Positions 44,292 through 53,144 of a DNA stretch of 57,296 bases are shown piece by piece. The first letter of the stretch is position 1. Each line of letters opens with the position of its first letter. Source of the DNA: Arthrobacter sp. ov407 (lineage in GTDB: Bacteria; Actinomycetota; Actinomycetes; Actinomycetales; Micrococcaceae); contig NZ_FNGD01000003.1 of the NCBI RefSeq assembly GCF_900102895.1, positions 256,431 to 313,726 of the forward strand. Reading direction: 5' to 3'. Below the pieces are notes generated by a model that searched no databases, was not told the DNA's origin, and saw only the letters and a list, made by a program, of their open reading frames with translations. Made by a program: the position numbers and the translations under genes.

Positions 44292-45329
44292 ATGACGCGG
44301 ATCGGCCGAGGCTCCCTGGCCGGCGTTTGGGCGCTGGGGATATTGCTGGTGGGTTGCACCCCGGTGCAGCCCTTCCAGGCCGGCCCGCCTGCGCCATCCC
44401 AATCCACGCCTACCCAATCTACGCCTTCCGAATCCCCGCCCGGGCCCTCTGGCCAGGGCACGCCTCCCGCCGAGACTCCACCACCTTCCCCTTACTTCGC
44501 ACAGCCGGCGCCCCACCCGGCCCCAGTACAGCCGGGCAAAGCCGGCGTCGAGCACATTGTGATCATCGTCCTGGAAAACAAAGCGGCCTCGGAGATCCTC
44601 GGCGCCAGCGAAGCAGGCTACTTCAACAAGCTGGCGGCGGAATTCTCACTGGCCGCCAACTACCAGGCGATCATGCACCCGAGCCTGCCCAACTATCTGG
44701 CCTTGACGAGCGGAACGAACGCGGGGATTACCAGCGACTGCAAACCGAGGTCCTGCACGGCAGATGTGAGGTCCATCGCCGATGAGGTCACCCAAACCGG
44801 AAGGTCCTGGAAAATGTACGCCGAGAGCATGCCCACGCCCTGTGCCGCGAAGAATTCCGGCGCGTACGCGGTGAAGCACAATCCGTTCATGTACTACCCC
44901 GCCGTGACAGGGGACAAGGCCGCGTGCGCGGACCACGTCGTGCCGTTCCGCCGGCTGGACCAGGACCTCCAGTCGGCGTCCACAACGCCGAACTACGTCT
45001 TCATCAGTCCCAACATGTGCAACGATACGCACAACTGTCCGATCAACACCGGGGACGACTGGCTGTCCCGGGAGGTGCCCAAGATCCTTGGATCGCAGGC
45101 CTTCACGACGCAGAACTCACTGCTGGTGGTCACGTGGGATGAAGGAAGCGACGATGACAACCGGGTAGCCACAGTTTTTGCTGGTACGGCGGCTCGGAAG
45201 GGCTTCACCTCCAAGACCGCCTACTCGCACTACTCCTTGCTGCACACCATCGAGGACGTCTGGGGGCTGACGCCGCTGACCGACAACGTCCGCAAGGCGC
45301 CCGTCATGAGCGACATGCTCAACCGGTAG
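44292..45329 (+). CDS. Lipoprotein phosphoesterase (acid phosphatase/phospholipase C-like)
   Basis: This 345-residue exported protein has a lipobox LLVGC at residues 18-22, then a Ser/Thr/Pro linker of about 45 residues. The catalytic domain belongs to the phosphoesterase family: VEHIVIIVLENKA (metal Glu/Asn), MHPSLPNYLALTSG, FISPNMCNDTHNC and VVTWDEGSDDDN. It would cleave phosphate esters on the outer face of the membrane. A TAGCAT box 6 bp before the start points to a leaderless transcript. Confidence 0.9.
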   Translation: MTRIGRGSLAGVWALGILLVGCTPVQPFQAGPPAPSQSTPTQSTPSESPPGPSGQGTPPAETPPPSPYFAQPAPHPAPVQPGKAGVEHIVIIVLENKAASEILGASEAGYFNKLAAEFSLAANYQAIMHPSLPNYLALTSGTNAGITSDCKPRSCTADVRSIADEVTQTGRSWKMYAESMPTPCAAKNSGAYAVKHNPFMYYPAVTGDKAACADHVVPFRRLDQDLQSASTTPNYVFISPNMCNDTHNCPINTGDDWLSREVPKILGSQAFTTQNSLLVVTWDEGSDDDNRVATVFAGTAARKGFTSKTAYSHYSLLHTIEDVWGLTPLTDNVRKAPVMSDMLNR

Positions 45330-45382
45330 CGGCGGGCGGCCTCTCCCGGCCAATACACAGGAAGCACTGCCCATAATGGTCC

Positions 45383-45419
45383 CGAAGCTCCGGTCAACCG
45401 CTATTTGACCGGAGCTTCG
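45383..45419 (+). terminator. 15-bp hairpin after the phosphoesterase gene
   Basis: CGAAGCTCCGGTCAA (45383-45397) pairs perfectly with 45405-45419 around a 7-base loop. Confidence 0.85.
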
Positions 45420-45517
45420 CCAAGTGCACCCGGGCCACCGCAGCCTCCGCGCCAGGTTCCGGCGATTGGGGGCTTTGGGCACAGGCGAGCGGGCATTCCG
45501 GTTTCCTAGAATGGAGC

Positions 45518-47038
45518 ATGGCCGGTTCCGAAGTCATTGAGGTGGAACACAAGTACAGCCCTTCGGAATCCGACGCCCTCCCGCGACTGGGATCAATCCA
45601 AGGGGTGGATCGCGTCGGACAGCCCGTAAACGACCAGCTGGACGCCGTCTACTTTGATACCGAGGCACTGGCGCTGGCCGCCCGGCGGATCACCCTGCGC
45701 CGGCGGTCCGGCGGACCGGATGCAGGCTGGCACCTCAAACTCCCAGTCACCGTGGGGGAGCGGCGGGAGATAGGGGAGCCGCTTGGAGGCGATCAGGATG
45801 CCGTACCGGAGCGTTTGCGCCAGTTAGTTCTCGTTCACACCCGCAGCGACGTGCTGGTGCCTGTGGCACGCGTCAAGACCAGCCGGAGCTCGACTCCCTT
45901 GTACGCCGCCGACGGTGCAATCCTGGCCCAGTTCAGCGACGACCACGTCGAGGCGCAATCCCTGTTGATCACGGCGGAACCTTCGCGGTGGCGGGAGTGG
46001 GAAATTGAACTCGCCGACGGTCCCCGACAACTACTCCAGGACGCCGACACGCTGCTCGCAGCTGACGGCGTCCCCGTATCCTCCCTGCCGTCCAAGCTGG
46101 CCAGGGCGCTCGGATCTAACTATCCGGGTGATCCCGCTGCGGCTCCAAAGCCGAGCCCGCACGGTCCGGCTTCGGACATGGCACTGTCCTACATGTTCCA
46201 ACAGATACGCGCCCTGAAGTTGCATGACTCCGGAGTCAGAGTCGATGCGCCCGATGCCGTGCATCAACTCCGGGTGGCCGCGCGCCGGCTACGGTCAGCG
46301 TTGGCGACGTTCCGGAAGCTCACAGATAAGGCGTTGGCCAAGGTCCTGCGGGCGGAACTGCAGTGGCTCGCCGGCGCTGTGGGCCAGGCCCGGGACACCG
46401 AGGTCATCCGCGCCAGGCTGAAGGACATGATCAGCGCAGAGCCGCCGGAGATGTTGATCGGTCCAGTTGCGCAGGAAATCGAAGAGCACCTCGGCGCCAT
46501 CCAGCAACAGAGCCGTGCCGCAGGCTTGGCGGCGCTGGACAGCGACCGGTACTTCCGTCTCCTCGATTCCCTCGATGCGTTCCTTGCCGCACCTCCGCTC
46601 AGCCCATCAGCGTCGAAGGAAGCGCTGCCGACTGTTGGCCGGCTCGTCTCGGACGAGCAAAAGCGCCTGAAGGCAGCGGTCCGCGCCGTCGATGTTGCCA
46701 CCGGACGCGGGCCCCAGGATGCCGCACTGCATGAAGTTCGAAAGAGCGCCAAGCGGCTGCGTTATGCCGCGGAGGCGGCTTCCCCTATCTTCGACAAGCA
46801 AGCAATTGCCCTTGCCCGGGCCGCGGAGGGCATCCAGGAAATACTCGGAGACTTCCAGGACAGCGTCGTCACCCGGGAAACCCTGCTCACACTCGCGGCG
46901 CAATCCGAGGCCGGCGGAGGCAGCGGATTCAGCTACGGGCGCCTCCATGCGTTGGAGCAACTACGCGGCGATCAAGCCCGCGCGCGGTTCTACGAGGTGT
47001 GGCAAGAGTCCAGGCCGAAACCCCTGCGCTGGGACTAG
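45518..47038 (+). CDS. CYTH and CHAD domain protein
   Basis: This 506-residue protein joins a CYTH (triphosphate tunnel) domain at residues 1-200, seen by EVEHKY at 8-13 (ExExK), to a CHAD helical domain from about 220, with conserved histidines and basic residues (AVHQLRVAARRLRSALATF and LHEVRKSAKRLRYA). CHAD domains bind polyphosphate and CYTH domains hydrolyse triphosphates, so it probably acts on polyphosphate. A TAGAAT box 5 bp before the start suggests a leaderless transcript. Confidence 0.92.
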   Translation: MAGSEVIEVEHKYSPSESDALPRLGSIQGVDRVGQPVNDQLDAVYFDTEALALAARRITLRRRSGGPDAGWHLKLPVTVGERREIGEPLGGDQDAVPERLRQLVLVHTRSDVLVPVARVKTSRSSTPLYAADGAILAQFSDDHVEAQSLLITAEPSRWREWEIELADGPRQLLQDADTLLAADGVPVSSLPSKLARALGSNYPGDPAAAPKPSPHGPASDMALSYMFQQIRALKLHDSGVRVDAPDAVHQLRVAARRLRSALATFRKLTDKALAKVLRAELQWLAGAVGQARDTEVIRARLKDMISAEPPEMLIGPVAQEIEEHLGAIQQQSRAAGLAALDSDRYFRLLDSLDAFLAAPPLSPSASKEALPTVGRLVSDEQKRLKAAVRAVDVATGRGPQDAALHEVRKSAKRLRYAAEAASPIFDKQAIALARAAEGIQEILGDFQDSVVTRETLLTLAAQSEAGGGSGFSYGRLHALEQLRGDQARARFYEVWQESRPKPLRWD

Positions 47039-47073
47039 TCGCGACACCTCAGCGCCTCGAAAGAGAGACCCCT

Positions 47074-48171
47074 ATGACCGAACTCCGGACCGGTATTGCG
47101 GCCATATGGTCGGACGGACTCGGCCGCGCCAGCATCCGCTCCGTCCAGGCCCTCACGGTGGCAGCCCTCGCGTGGGCGATCATCTGGACCGCAACCCGCG
47201 TTCCGCTCGTCATCATCCCGGTGCTGATTGCCGCCATCCTGGCCGCCGCAATCTCCCCGCTGGTCCGCTGGCTCACACAGCGCTCGTGGCCACGTGCCCT
47301 CGCAGTCCTTGCCTCCTTCGTGGCCATCCTCGCCGTTGTCGGCGGCATCATCACCGGCATCGTGGTCCTGGTCTCCGGCCAGTGGGCAGAGCTCTCAGCC
47401 CGCGCTGCTGCCGGGGTCGCCCAGCTGCACACTTTCCTCAACACCGGACCCGTCCCCGTCAGCGACCAACAGATCACCGCCGCCATCGACTCGGTGCGGG
47501 AGTTCTTCACCTCCAGCTCCTTCGGTGCAGAAGCAATCATCGGGGCACGCACCGTGGGGGAACTTTTCACCGGGGCCGTGTTGATGGTCGTGACGCTGTT
47601 TTTCTTCCTCAAGGACGGGCCTGAGATCCGGAGTTTCCTCATCGGCTTCCTTCCCGCCGACCACCGCGCCAAGGCACGCCTGGCAGCGGACCGCAGCACC
47701 GTTGTCCTTGGCGCGTACGTCCGCGGCACCGCCATTGTCGCCGCGATCGACGGTCTCACCGTCGGGATCGCCCTCGCCATCATGGGAGTGCCGCTGGCCC
47801 TGCCGCTCGGCGTGTTCATCTTCCTGGGCGGATTCATCCCGATCGTCGGTGCCACCGTCGCGGGCAGCCTCGCCATCGCCGTCGCACTGATCTCCAACGG
47901 CCCCATCCAGGCACTCATCGTCACCGCCGTCGTGATCGGGGTGAACCAGCTCGAGCACCACTTCCTGCAGCCGGTCCTGATGGGCAAAGTGCTCAGCATC
48001 CACGGGCTGGCCATCCTTCTCGTCCTGGCGGCAGGCACCACGCTCGCAGGCATCGTCGGAGCCCTGATTGCCGTGCCGATCACCGCCGTGGCCTGGACCG
48101 TCCTCAAGACGTGGTCCGGCCGCGATCCGCTGCCCGAACCCGAACAACCGGCCGAGGCCGGGCCGCAATAG
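47074..48171 (+). CDS. AI-2E family transporter
   Basis: This 365-residue membrane protein belongs to the AI-2E (UPF0118) family. Paired N-terminal helices (TVAALAWAIIWTA, LVIIPVLIAAILAAAISPLV), a soluble middle part and a C-terminal block of helices with GGFIPIVGATVAG and NQLEHHFLQPVLMG are typical. Members export small molecules or ions; the name does not prove autoinducer transport. ATG at 47074 has AAGAGAGA just upstream. Confidence 0.9.
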   Translation: MTELRTGIAAIWSDGLGRASIRSVQALTVAALAWAIIWTATRVPLVIIPVLIAAILAAAISPLVRWLTQRSWPRALAVLASFVAILAVVGGIITGIVVLVSGQWAELSARAAAGVAQLHTFLNTGPVPVSDQQITAAIDSVREFFTSSSFGAEAIIGARTVGELFTGAVLMVVTLFFFLKDGPEIRSFLIGFLPADHRAKARLAADRSTVVLGAYVRGTAIVAAIDGLTVGIALAIMGVPLALPLGVFIFLGGFIPIVGATVAGSLAIAVALISNGPIQALIVTAVVIGVNQLEHHFLQPVLMGKVLSIHGLAILLVLAAGTTLAGIVGALIAVPITAVAWTVLKTWSGRDPLPEPEQPAEAGPQ

Positions 48172-48229
48172 CAAAGCAGCGGGTATGCGGCCCAGCAGCA
48201 GGGCCAGGGCGGCTACGATGGTCCGGGAC

Positions 48230-48949
48230 ATGGACATCCCGTTCTGGCTGTTCCAGAATGGCAATGTGCCCCTCACCGAGCAGTACGGGCTCTTCATCGA
48301 ACGCGACCTGCCGCCGCGGCGATCTCTGCGGACTGCGTGGCTGCTGGCGTTGTTCCTGGGTTTCACCGGCGCGGACCGGTTCTACCTCCGCAGGCCCGCC
48401 ACCGGCACCCTGAAGCTGTTGACCCTCGGCGGGGCCGGTATCTGGTGGCTCATTGACCTGTTCCGGGTCACCAAAGAATACGCCGCCGACGGTGCATCCA
48501 TGCCGTTGGTCGGGACCAACTCCCTGCGCCGCCGCCTGCGCCTGGCCTCGGCTGTCGTGGTCGTCACCTTCGTGGGTATGGTGATCTGCTTCACCGCGGC
48601 CCCCGTCGCCGGAACTGTCACCGCCACCGTCACAGCCTTGAAAGCACTGCTGAACCCGGCCCCGCCGCCGATGAAAGAGTGGGTGACCGTCGCGGAAGCC
48701 TCCGCCACGAAACACCCGGGGCCGGTCGTGACCGTCACCGGCAAGCTCCACGTCGAGTACACGTTCACCGGGCCGGCCGTCGTGTACCTCCAACCCGTGA
48801 AAGGACCGGCCCTCACCATCCTTTCCCTGGTTAAGGGCGGCGCTGGGGCGATCGGCGTCACCTTGCCGCCGGGGACCTACAAACTGATAGTCAGCACCAC
48901 CGGCACCCTCTGGCACCTCACAGCTGAGGAATATCGAGTGCCCGGGTAG
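48230..48949 (+). CDS. TM2 domain membrane protein
   Basis: This 239-residue protein has a TM2 domain at about residues 35-80: two helices with GFTGADRFYLRRPATGTLKL between them, then WWLIDLF. A third membrane helix follows near 105-125. The C-terminal part (from about 145) is an exported beta-rich domain (VTVTGKLHVEYTFTGPAVVYL). TM2 domains occur in proteins of varied function. ATG at 48230 is chosen because a TACGAT box lies just before it; 48218 lies within that box. Confidence 0.82.
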   Translation: MDIPFWLFQNGNVPLTEQYGLFIERDLPPRRSLRTAWLLALFLGFTGADRFYLRRPATGTLKLLTLGGAGIWWLIDLFRVTKEYAADGASMPLVGTNSLRRRLRLASAVVVVTFVGMVICFTAAPVAGTVTATVTALKALLNPAPPPMKEWVTVAEASATKHPGPVVTVTGKLHVEYTFTGPAVVYLQPVKGPALTILSLVKGGAGAIGVTLPPGTYKLIVSTTGTLWHLTAEEYRVPG

Positions 48950-49075
48950 CGGCACGGCGCGCGCCGCACACATGCAGGTTCACTATGGAAGACATTACCG
49001 ACCAGACTGACCAGGATTCCGGCGTGCAGGCAGACCAGGCTGCTGCCGCACCCGTGGCCGTCCCGCAGCACAAAA

Positions 49076-49109
49076 AAACACCCTGGAATCCTTGGATTCC
49101 AGGGTGTTT
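49076..49109. terminator. Strong bidirectional terminator
   Basis: A 16-bp perfect stem (AAACACCCTGGAATCC and its complement) with a TT loop, preceded by an A run and ending in TTT. It would stop transcription from both sides. It marks the edge of the sparsely coded region. Confidence 0.92.
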
Positions 49110-49424
49110 CCTGTCGTGCGCGGAGGGGGCGCCAGCAGGCAGCTCGAAGACATCCAATGTTCATTGAGCGATCATGGGCCCTGGCATGGGACCGGGCGGT
49201 GGCTGCAGGCACCATGCAGGCGCCCGATACTCCGTGTCGCTACACCTGAGCAGAGCCTGCATCTCGACTGCTGGACGCGGTTCCTCCGCGGGTTCAGAAG
49301 GTGCCTAATGGCCGGCGGGCACGGACGGGCCCGCAATCCGGGAAGCTATCCGAGGATTTCGGCACGCTCTTTCTTATGCGGCCAGGGCCTCGCTGAAACT
49401 CCCTCTGACCGCGAAGCCAGGTTG
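49110..49424. other. Stretch without recognised genes
   Basis: No open frame here has coding character or recognisable similarity. It follows a strong terminator and begins the accessory region. No tRNA or repeat was seen. Confidence 0.5.
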
Positions 49425-49640
49425 CTACGCGTTTTCGGTCTGTGTGATGAAGCCGCGGAGCCGGTTCCGGGCTTTGTTTTCTACCGGGGTCGGAATGTAG
49501 GTCCGGATGCGGCCTGCATCCAGTATTTTGTATTCCTCCGCGACAATGCCGGCGATCAGAGGCCGGGGAGCGTGCGGGTAGCGTACGGCGAGCCGATCGG
49601 TGACCTTGACGATGGTTTGATGCTTTTCCGTGTCGTCCAT
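49425..49640 (-). CDS. Three-helix bundle dimerization domain protein, small
   Basis: This 71-residue protein (start MDDTEKHQTIVKVTDRLAV) resembles small actinobacterial proteins with a three-helix bundle: RYPHAPRPLIAGIVAEEY, a middle turn, and RIRTYIPTPVENKARNRL. The last helix is basic. Its function is unknown. It is isolated, with non-coding DNA on both sides. Confidence 0.65.
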   Translation of the reverse strand: MDDTEKHQTIVKVTDRLAVRYPHAPRPLIAGIVAEEYKILDAGRIRTYIPTPVENKARNRLRGFITQTENA

Positions 49641-50040
49641 GACGTCAGTTTGACGCCCGGGACCCTGCGGCGTCCATCAGCTTGCTTACCGTGCTGTGCT
49701 GAACCGGCGGCGCCAGTAAGCGCTGGCCGGTATCGCAGGGTTCGTTGTCCTTCCGCGCAACACCTCCCAGGACCGTCACTGCATGACCCGCCAGCCCACA
49801 CCAATTATCGGCCTGAGGGAGTGACCAGGGGGCGTCCAGGCCAGAACCTTCGGGGCTTTCCACGTTACGCCAGCGTGTCGCCTGGTCTTCGGTCGTGGGT
49901 GGCGCGACGCCAGCGCGGGCCGCCACGGATGTAGCGGACGGTGACAGGCCGAAAACACGAAGAAATCATGGGGCGGAAACTTCTCTGCAACCTTGGCCGT
50001 GCACTCTGTAAGCATGGGACGCCTCGGAAGGGACCCGATC
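49641..50040. other. Stretch without recognised genes
   Basis: No frame of coding quality is visible in these 400 bases. Short open frames on both strands look like shadows. It must hold the promoter of the small gene at 50041. Confidence 0.5.
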
Positions 50041-50295
50041 ATGACCACAGATGAGAAGACCATTGTCAGCTCCTGCCATGACCTGGCGGCCGGGGATGAA
50101 ATCGACGCCCGGTACAAGGGCGCCCTCGTTCACCATGGACGGGTCACAGAGAGGGCACCCGACCACGGGCTGTTCTGGATCATGGATGACCTCACGGGCG
50201 GGCGCCGGTTGTTGGACATGGCCGAACTGGAGATCGTCCGCATCGACAGTCCGGTTATCGGTGATGCCGTGGGCATGGGGCCGGCCGCCGCCTGA
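50041..50295 (+). CDS. Small conserved-looking hypothetical protein
   Basis: This 84-residue protein has a likely beta-rich core: ARYKGALVHHGRVTERAP and GLFWIMDDLTGGRRLLDMAELEIVRI. This reads like a small SH3-like barrel, but no family is recognised. The start is fixed by GGAAGGGA 7 bp upstream. Upstream in-frame starts (50014, 49993) are possible but lack such a site. Confidence 0.6.
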   Translation: MTTDEKTIVSSCHDLAAGDEIDARYKGALVHHGRVTERAPDHGLFWIMDDLTGGRRLLDMAELEIVRIDSPVIGDAVGMGPAAA

Positions 50296-50412
50296 ATCGT
50301 CGTGGTGGCGGCCGGCCCCTTTGACTATGCCGTGGTTCGTGAGCTGATGTTCACCAAGCGGGTGCCCAAATCCTCTGGCGCCGTCCCCGGATGCGCCGGA
50401 TACGGTAGCTCT

Positions 50413-50832
50413 ATGCATTGCGTCGAGGCTGAGGCGCTGATCAAAGCCCGAGGCTCTACCGTCTGGGACATCATCACCGATGCCCGGAACTACGCCGTTT
50501 GGGCGTCCGGCATCACGCATGTCACTGGCGAGCCGCGCAATGGTGGCACCATCAGAATCCGGACCCGAACAGGTGGGAGCCGCGTTGTCCGGCTGCGTGT
50601 CCAGCAGATGCCAGGCGAGGTGATGACCTGGACCGGGGGCCTGCCCCTGGGTCTGTTCACCGGTCTGTGCACCTTCACGCTTGACCCCGAGGGCGGCATG
50701 ACCCGCCTGCGCGTGAATGTAGAGTTCACTGGCCTGCTGCGGGGGGTGCTCTGGAATGCCGTGGCCGATACGCAGCAGGCCCTCATCGATTACGTCAACG
50801 CCGTCAAGAAACGCGCCGAAATCCTCGGCTGA
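50413..50832 (+). CDS. SRPBCC (START-like) family protein
   Basis: This 139-residue protein has the SRPBCC fold, a deep ligand-binding pocket: IKARGSTVWDIITDARNYAVWASGI at the start, TFTLDPEGGMTRLRVNVEFTG in the sheet, and a long C-terminal helix (DTQQALIDYVNAVKKRAE). The ligand is unknown. ATG at 50413 is chosen because TACGGT lies 6 bp before it, as in a leaderless transcript. Confidence 0.82.
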   Translation: MHCVEAEALIKARGSTVWDIITDARNYAVWASGITHVTGEPRNGGTIRIRTRTGGSRVVRLRVQQMPGEVMTWTGGLPLGLFTGLCTFTLDPEGGMTRLRVNVEFTGLLRGVLWNAVADTQQALIDYVNAVKKRAEILG

Positions 50833-50963
50833 GACAACCCGGGGTGACGAGCGACGTCAGATGCAACGTCCGGCGCCTCCCGCGCGCCGATGATCCGGAC
50901 CACTGGGTCAGCCTGATTCTGAATCCATAAAAGAATATCCCCCGATACAAAGAAATTCTTATA

Positions 50964-51307
50964 TCAGGATTCCCAGTCGGAGCGGATGATGGACATGACG
51001 ATGGCGTCTACGTAGTCGCCATCGAACTTGAGAGTGGCTCTTTTCGGCCTTCATAGATGAACCCGTTGCGCGGCTTGCCATCTCGTAGGCCGTGACCGAC
51101 CAAGGCCCCTCTCCTGAAGAAGTCGACGGTTGCGATGAACCGTGAGGCGAGGCCGGTGCCCTTCTCCGAGGTAGTAGTCATCCTTAGGTCTGAGAACCAG
51201 GAGTGCTCAACCCCATAGTCGCTAGGGATTAGGGATCGGCCAGTGGTATCCACGGGCGCGACGCGGAGGCGGATGGCCCAGATTTGTCTTACAGAGCGCG
51301 GACGCAT
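50964..51307 (-). pseudogene. GNAT acetyltransferase, frameshifted
   Basis: The minus-strand frame ends GFIYEGRK and then shifts. Adding one A in the run at 51041-51044 restores RATLKFDGDYVDAIVMSII followed by RSDWES and a stop at 50966-50964, the usual end of a GNAT N-acetyltransferase. The upstream half is also poorly matched to the family, and no convincing start remains. It is a decayed gene, unless the missing base is a sequencing error. Confidence 0.65.
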
Positions 51308-51324
51308 CTACGAAAGGACCAGCA

Positions 51325-52863
51325 ATGAACGTCAACTCCAAGGGAGCAGCAATGTTGGGCCTCACGGAGCACATCAGGCACAGCGTCAACAACCCCCTCA
51401 CTTCTACTGATGTCGACTTCAACGCAGTCCTCGACGACGTGCTAAGCACTGTCGGTCTCAGCGTCAAGGACGCTGGTGGGAACGTGCGCTTCTACGGCGG
51501 AGCCGACCCGTTGATCGCCAGTCCGTTCCTTTTCGCGTCTGCGGCGGCGGTGGCGCTCGGCGCCAAGGGTGTTGCTGCTTCAGCGATCTGGCGCGAACGC
51601 GGCGGCGGCGGCCAGGACATCGCCATCGACATTCGGAGGGCGTTCCAGCGGTTCTCCGGATTCGCGGACGGGCGCTGGGAACAGGTCAACGGGCGGCCGC
51701 CGTCGCTCAAGTGGAACAAGTACAACCCGTTTGGCGACGTGCCGTTCTTCCGCGCTACCCGGGACGGGCGGCATGTGGTTGCGCTCAATGTCTACCCGGG
51801 GCTGCACCAGAAGGCCCTGACGTTCCTGGACTGCGCGGACAACGCCAAGTCGATCAACGAGGCCATCGCGAGGCGGGACGCCGATGAGCTCGAGGAGGCG
51901 GCCGCTGATGCCGGCATCATCATCGCCAAGGTGCGATCGTCCGAGGAGTTCTTCCAGGAGCTGCAGTACCAGCAGGTGCTGCAGCACATGCCACTCATCT
52001 CCGTCGAGAAGATCGCTGACGGCGACCCGCAGCCGCTGGCAGCCGGTGCGTCGACACCGCTGGAAGACATCCGGGCCCTGGGGATGGGGCATGTCATTGC
52101 CGGCGCCGGGATCGGCCGGGACCTGGCATCGTTCGGGGCCGACGTCCTGAACGTGTGGCGCCCCGACGACAGCGAGGTCGAGGCGTTTTACTGGGACACA
52201 CAGGTAGGCATGCGCTCGGTGTACCTGTCCGATACCGGCGACGATCGTGCCAAGCTGGACGAGCTCTTGCGGGAAGCGGACGTCTTCTTCTCCAACCGTC
52301 ACCCTGGCCACCTAGAGCAGGTCGGCCTGACCGCCGACAAAGTCGCTGCCGGCCACCGGGGTCTGATCCATGCGCAGGTGCTGCTGCACGGCGCCGAGGG
52401 GCCGTGGGCGACACGCCCGGGATTCGACGAGATCGGCGCTTGCGTCAGCGGGATCTTCGCTCTCGGCGGCACCCTCGAAGACCCCAGGATGCCACCGATG
52501 CTGCCCATCGTCGACAACATCGTCGGCTGGCTCGGCACGGTCGGGGTACTGGAGGCGCTCCGCCGCAGAGCCGTCGAGGGCGGCTCCTACCGCGTCCGGG
52601 TCTCACTCACCCGCGTCTGTCTCTGGCTGATCTCCCTGGGGATCTTCGACAAGGAGTTCGCTACCACCGCAGCGGGGAGCACCGCGGAACACTCGGCAAT
52701 CCCGCCCGAGCTGTTCACCGCGAAGACCCCACTCGGCACCTACCAGGGAATGACCGATCAGATCGGATTCTCGTCACTTCCGCAGGGATTCACCACCACT
52801 GTGCTGCATCCGATGGGCGCCGATCAGCCGGAATGGTTGCCGCGGGCAGCAAATCCGGCCTGA
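51325..52863 (+). CDS. CoA-transferase family III (CaiB/BaiF) protein
   Basis: This 512-residue protein has the interlocked CaiB-type fold in two halves: GGADPLIASPFLFASAAAVALG near residue 58 and GFDEIGACVSGIFALGG near 370, where the second resembles the CaiB core after the active Asp. Such enzymes move CoA between acids. It is long for the family (about 400) because of an extra N-terminal half-domain. The start has GAAAGGAC before it. No acyl-CoA genes are near, so the substrate cannot be guessed. Confidence 0.8.
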   Translation: MNVNSKGAAMLGLTEHIRHSVNNPLTSTDVDFNAVLDDVLSTVGLSVKDAGGNVRFYGGADPLIASPFLFASAAAVALGAKGVAASAIWRERGGGGQDIAIDIRRAFQRFSGFADGRWEQVNGRPPSLKWNKYNPFGDVPFFRATRDGRHVVALNVYPGLHQKALTFLDCADNAKSINEAIARRDADELEEAAADAGIIIAKVRSSEEFFQELQYQQVLQHMPLISVEKIADGDPQPLAAGASTPLEDIRALGMGHVIAGAGIGRDLASFGADVLNVWRPDDSEVEAFYWDTQVGMRSVYLSDTGDDRAKLDELLREADVFFSNRHPGHLEQVGLTADKVAAGHRGLIHAQVLLHGAEGPWATRPGFDEIGACVSGIFALGGTLEDPRMPPMLPIVDNIVGWLGTVGVLEALRRRAVEGGSYRVRVSLTRVCLWLISLGIFDKEFATTAAGSTAEHSAIPPELFTAKTPLGTYQGMTDQIGFSSLPQGFTTTVLHPMGADQPEWLPRAANPA

Positions 52864-53144
52864 TCCGCAGGGTTCCGATAAGGAAGCCGGCCGGTCCTCC
52901 GCAGATGAGGAGGGCCACCGCCAAGTGGAGATCTATGCGAGCGAGGGCGGCGTAGCAGTCTTCTCGATCGACCGGCCTGTCCGGCGTTGGCAAGCTGTGA
53001 CAACTCTGATATTACGAAGGTCGGAGCATTTCTCGACATCAAGCTCGGTGACCTGCTAGCCGTTCTCGAAGTCGAGCCTCCGCCACAACAGCGTTAGCGG
53101 TCGTTCTCTGGTCCGCCGGAATCGGCCGAGTCCCGTCACTGAGA
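52864..53144. other. Gap with possible gene remnants
   Basis: Two short coding-like pieces appear in different frames: VEIYASEGGVAVFSIDRP near 52925-52980 and TKVGAFLDIKLGDLLAVLEV ending at a TAG at 53095-53097. They may be parts of one broken gene of unknown family. Nothing else is seen. Confidence 0.35.

Noticed and set aside
48985..49167. A 60-codon open frame starting MEDITDQTDQDSG
   Set aside because: It runs through the strong terminator at 49076-49109 and has no recognised domain; a short peptide before the terminator cannot be excluded.
49092..49934. A 280-codon plus-strand open frame
   Set aside because: It starts inside the terminator and overlaps the better-supported gene at 49425-49640; composition is not protein-like.
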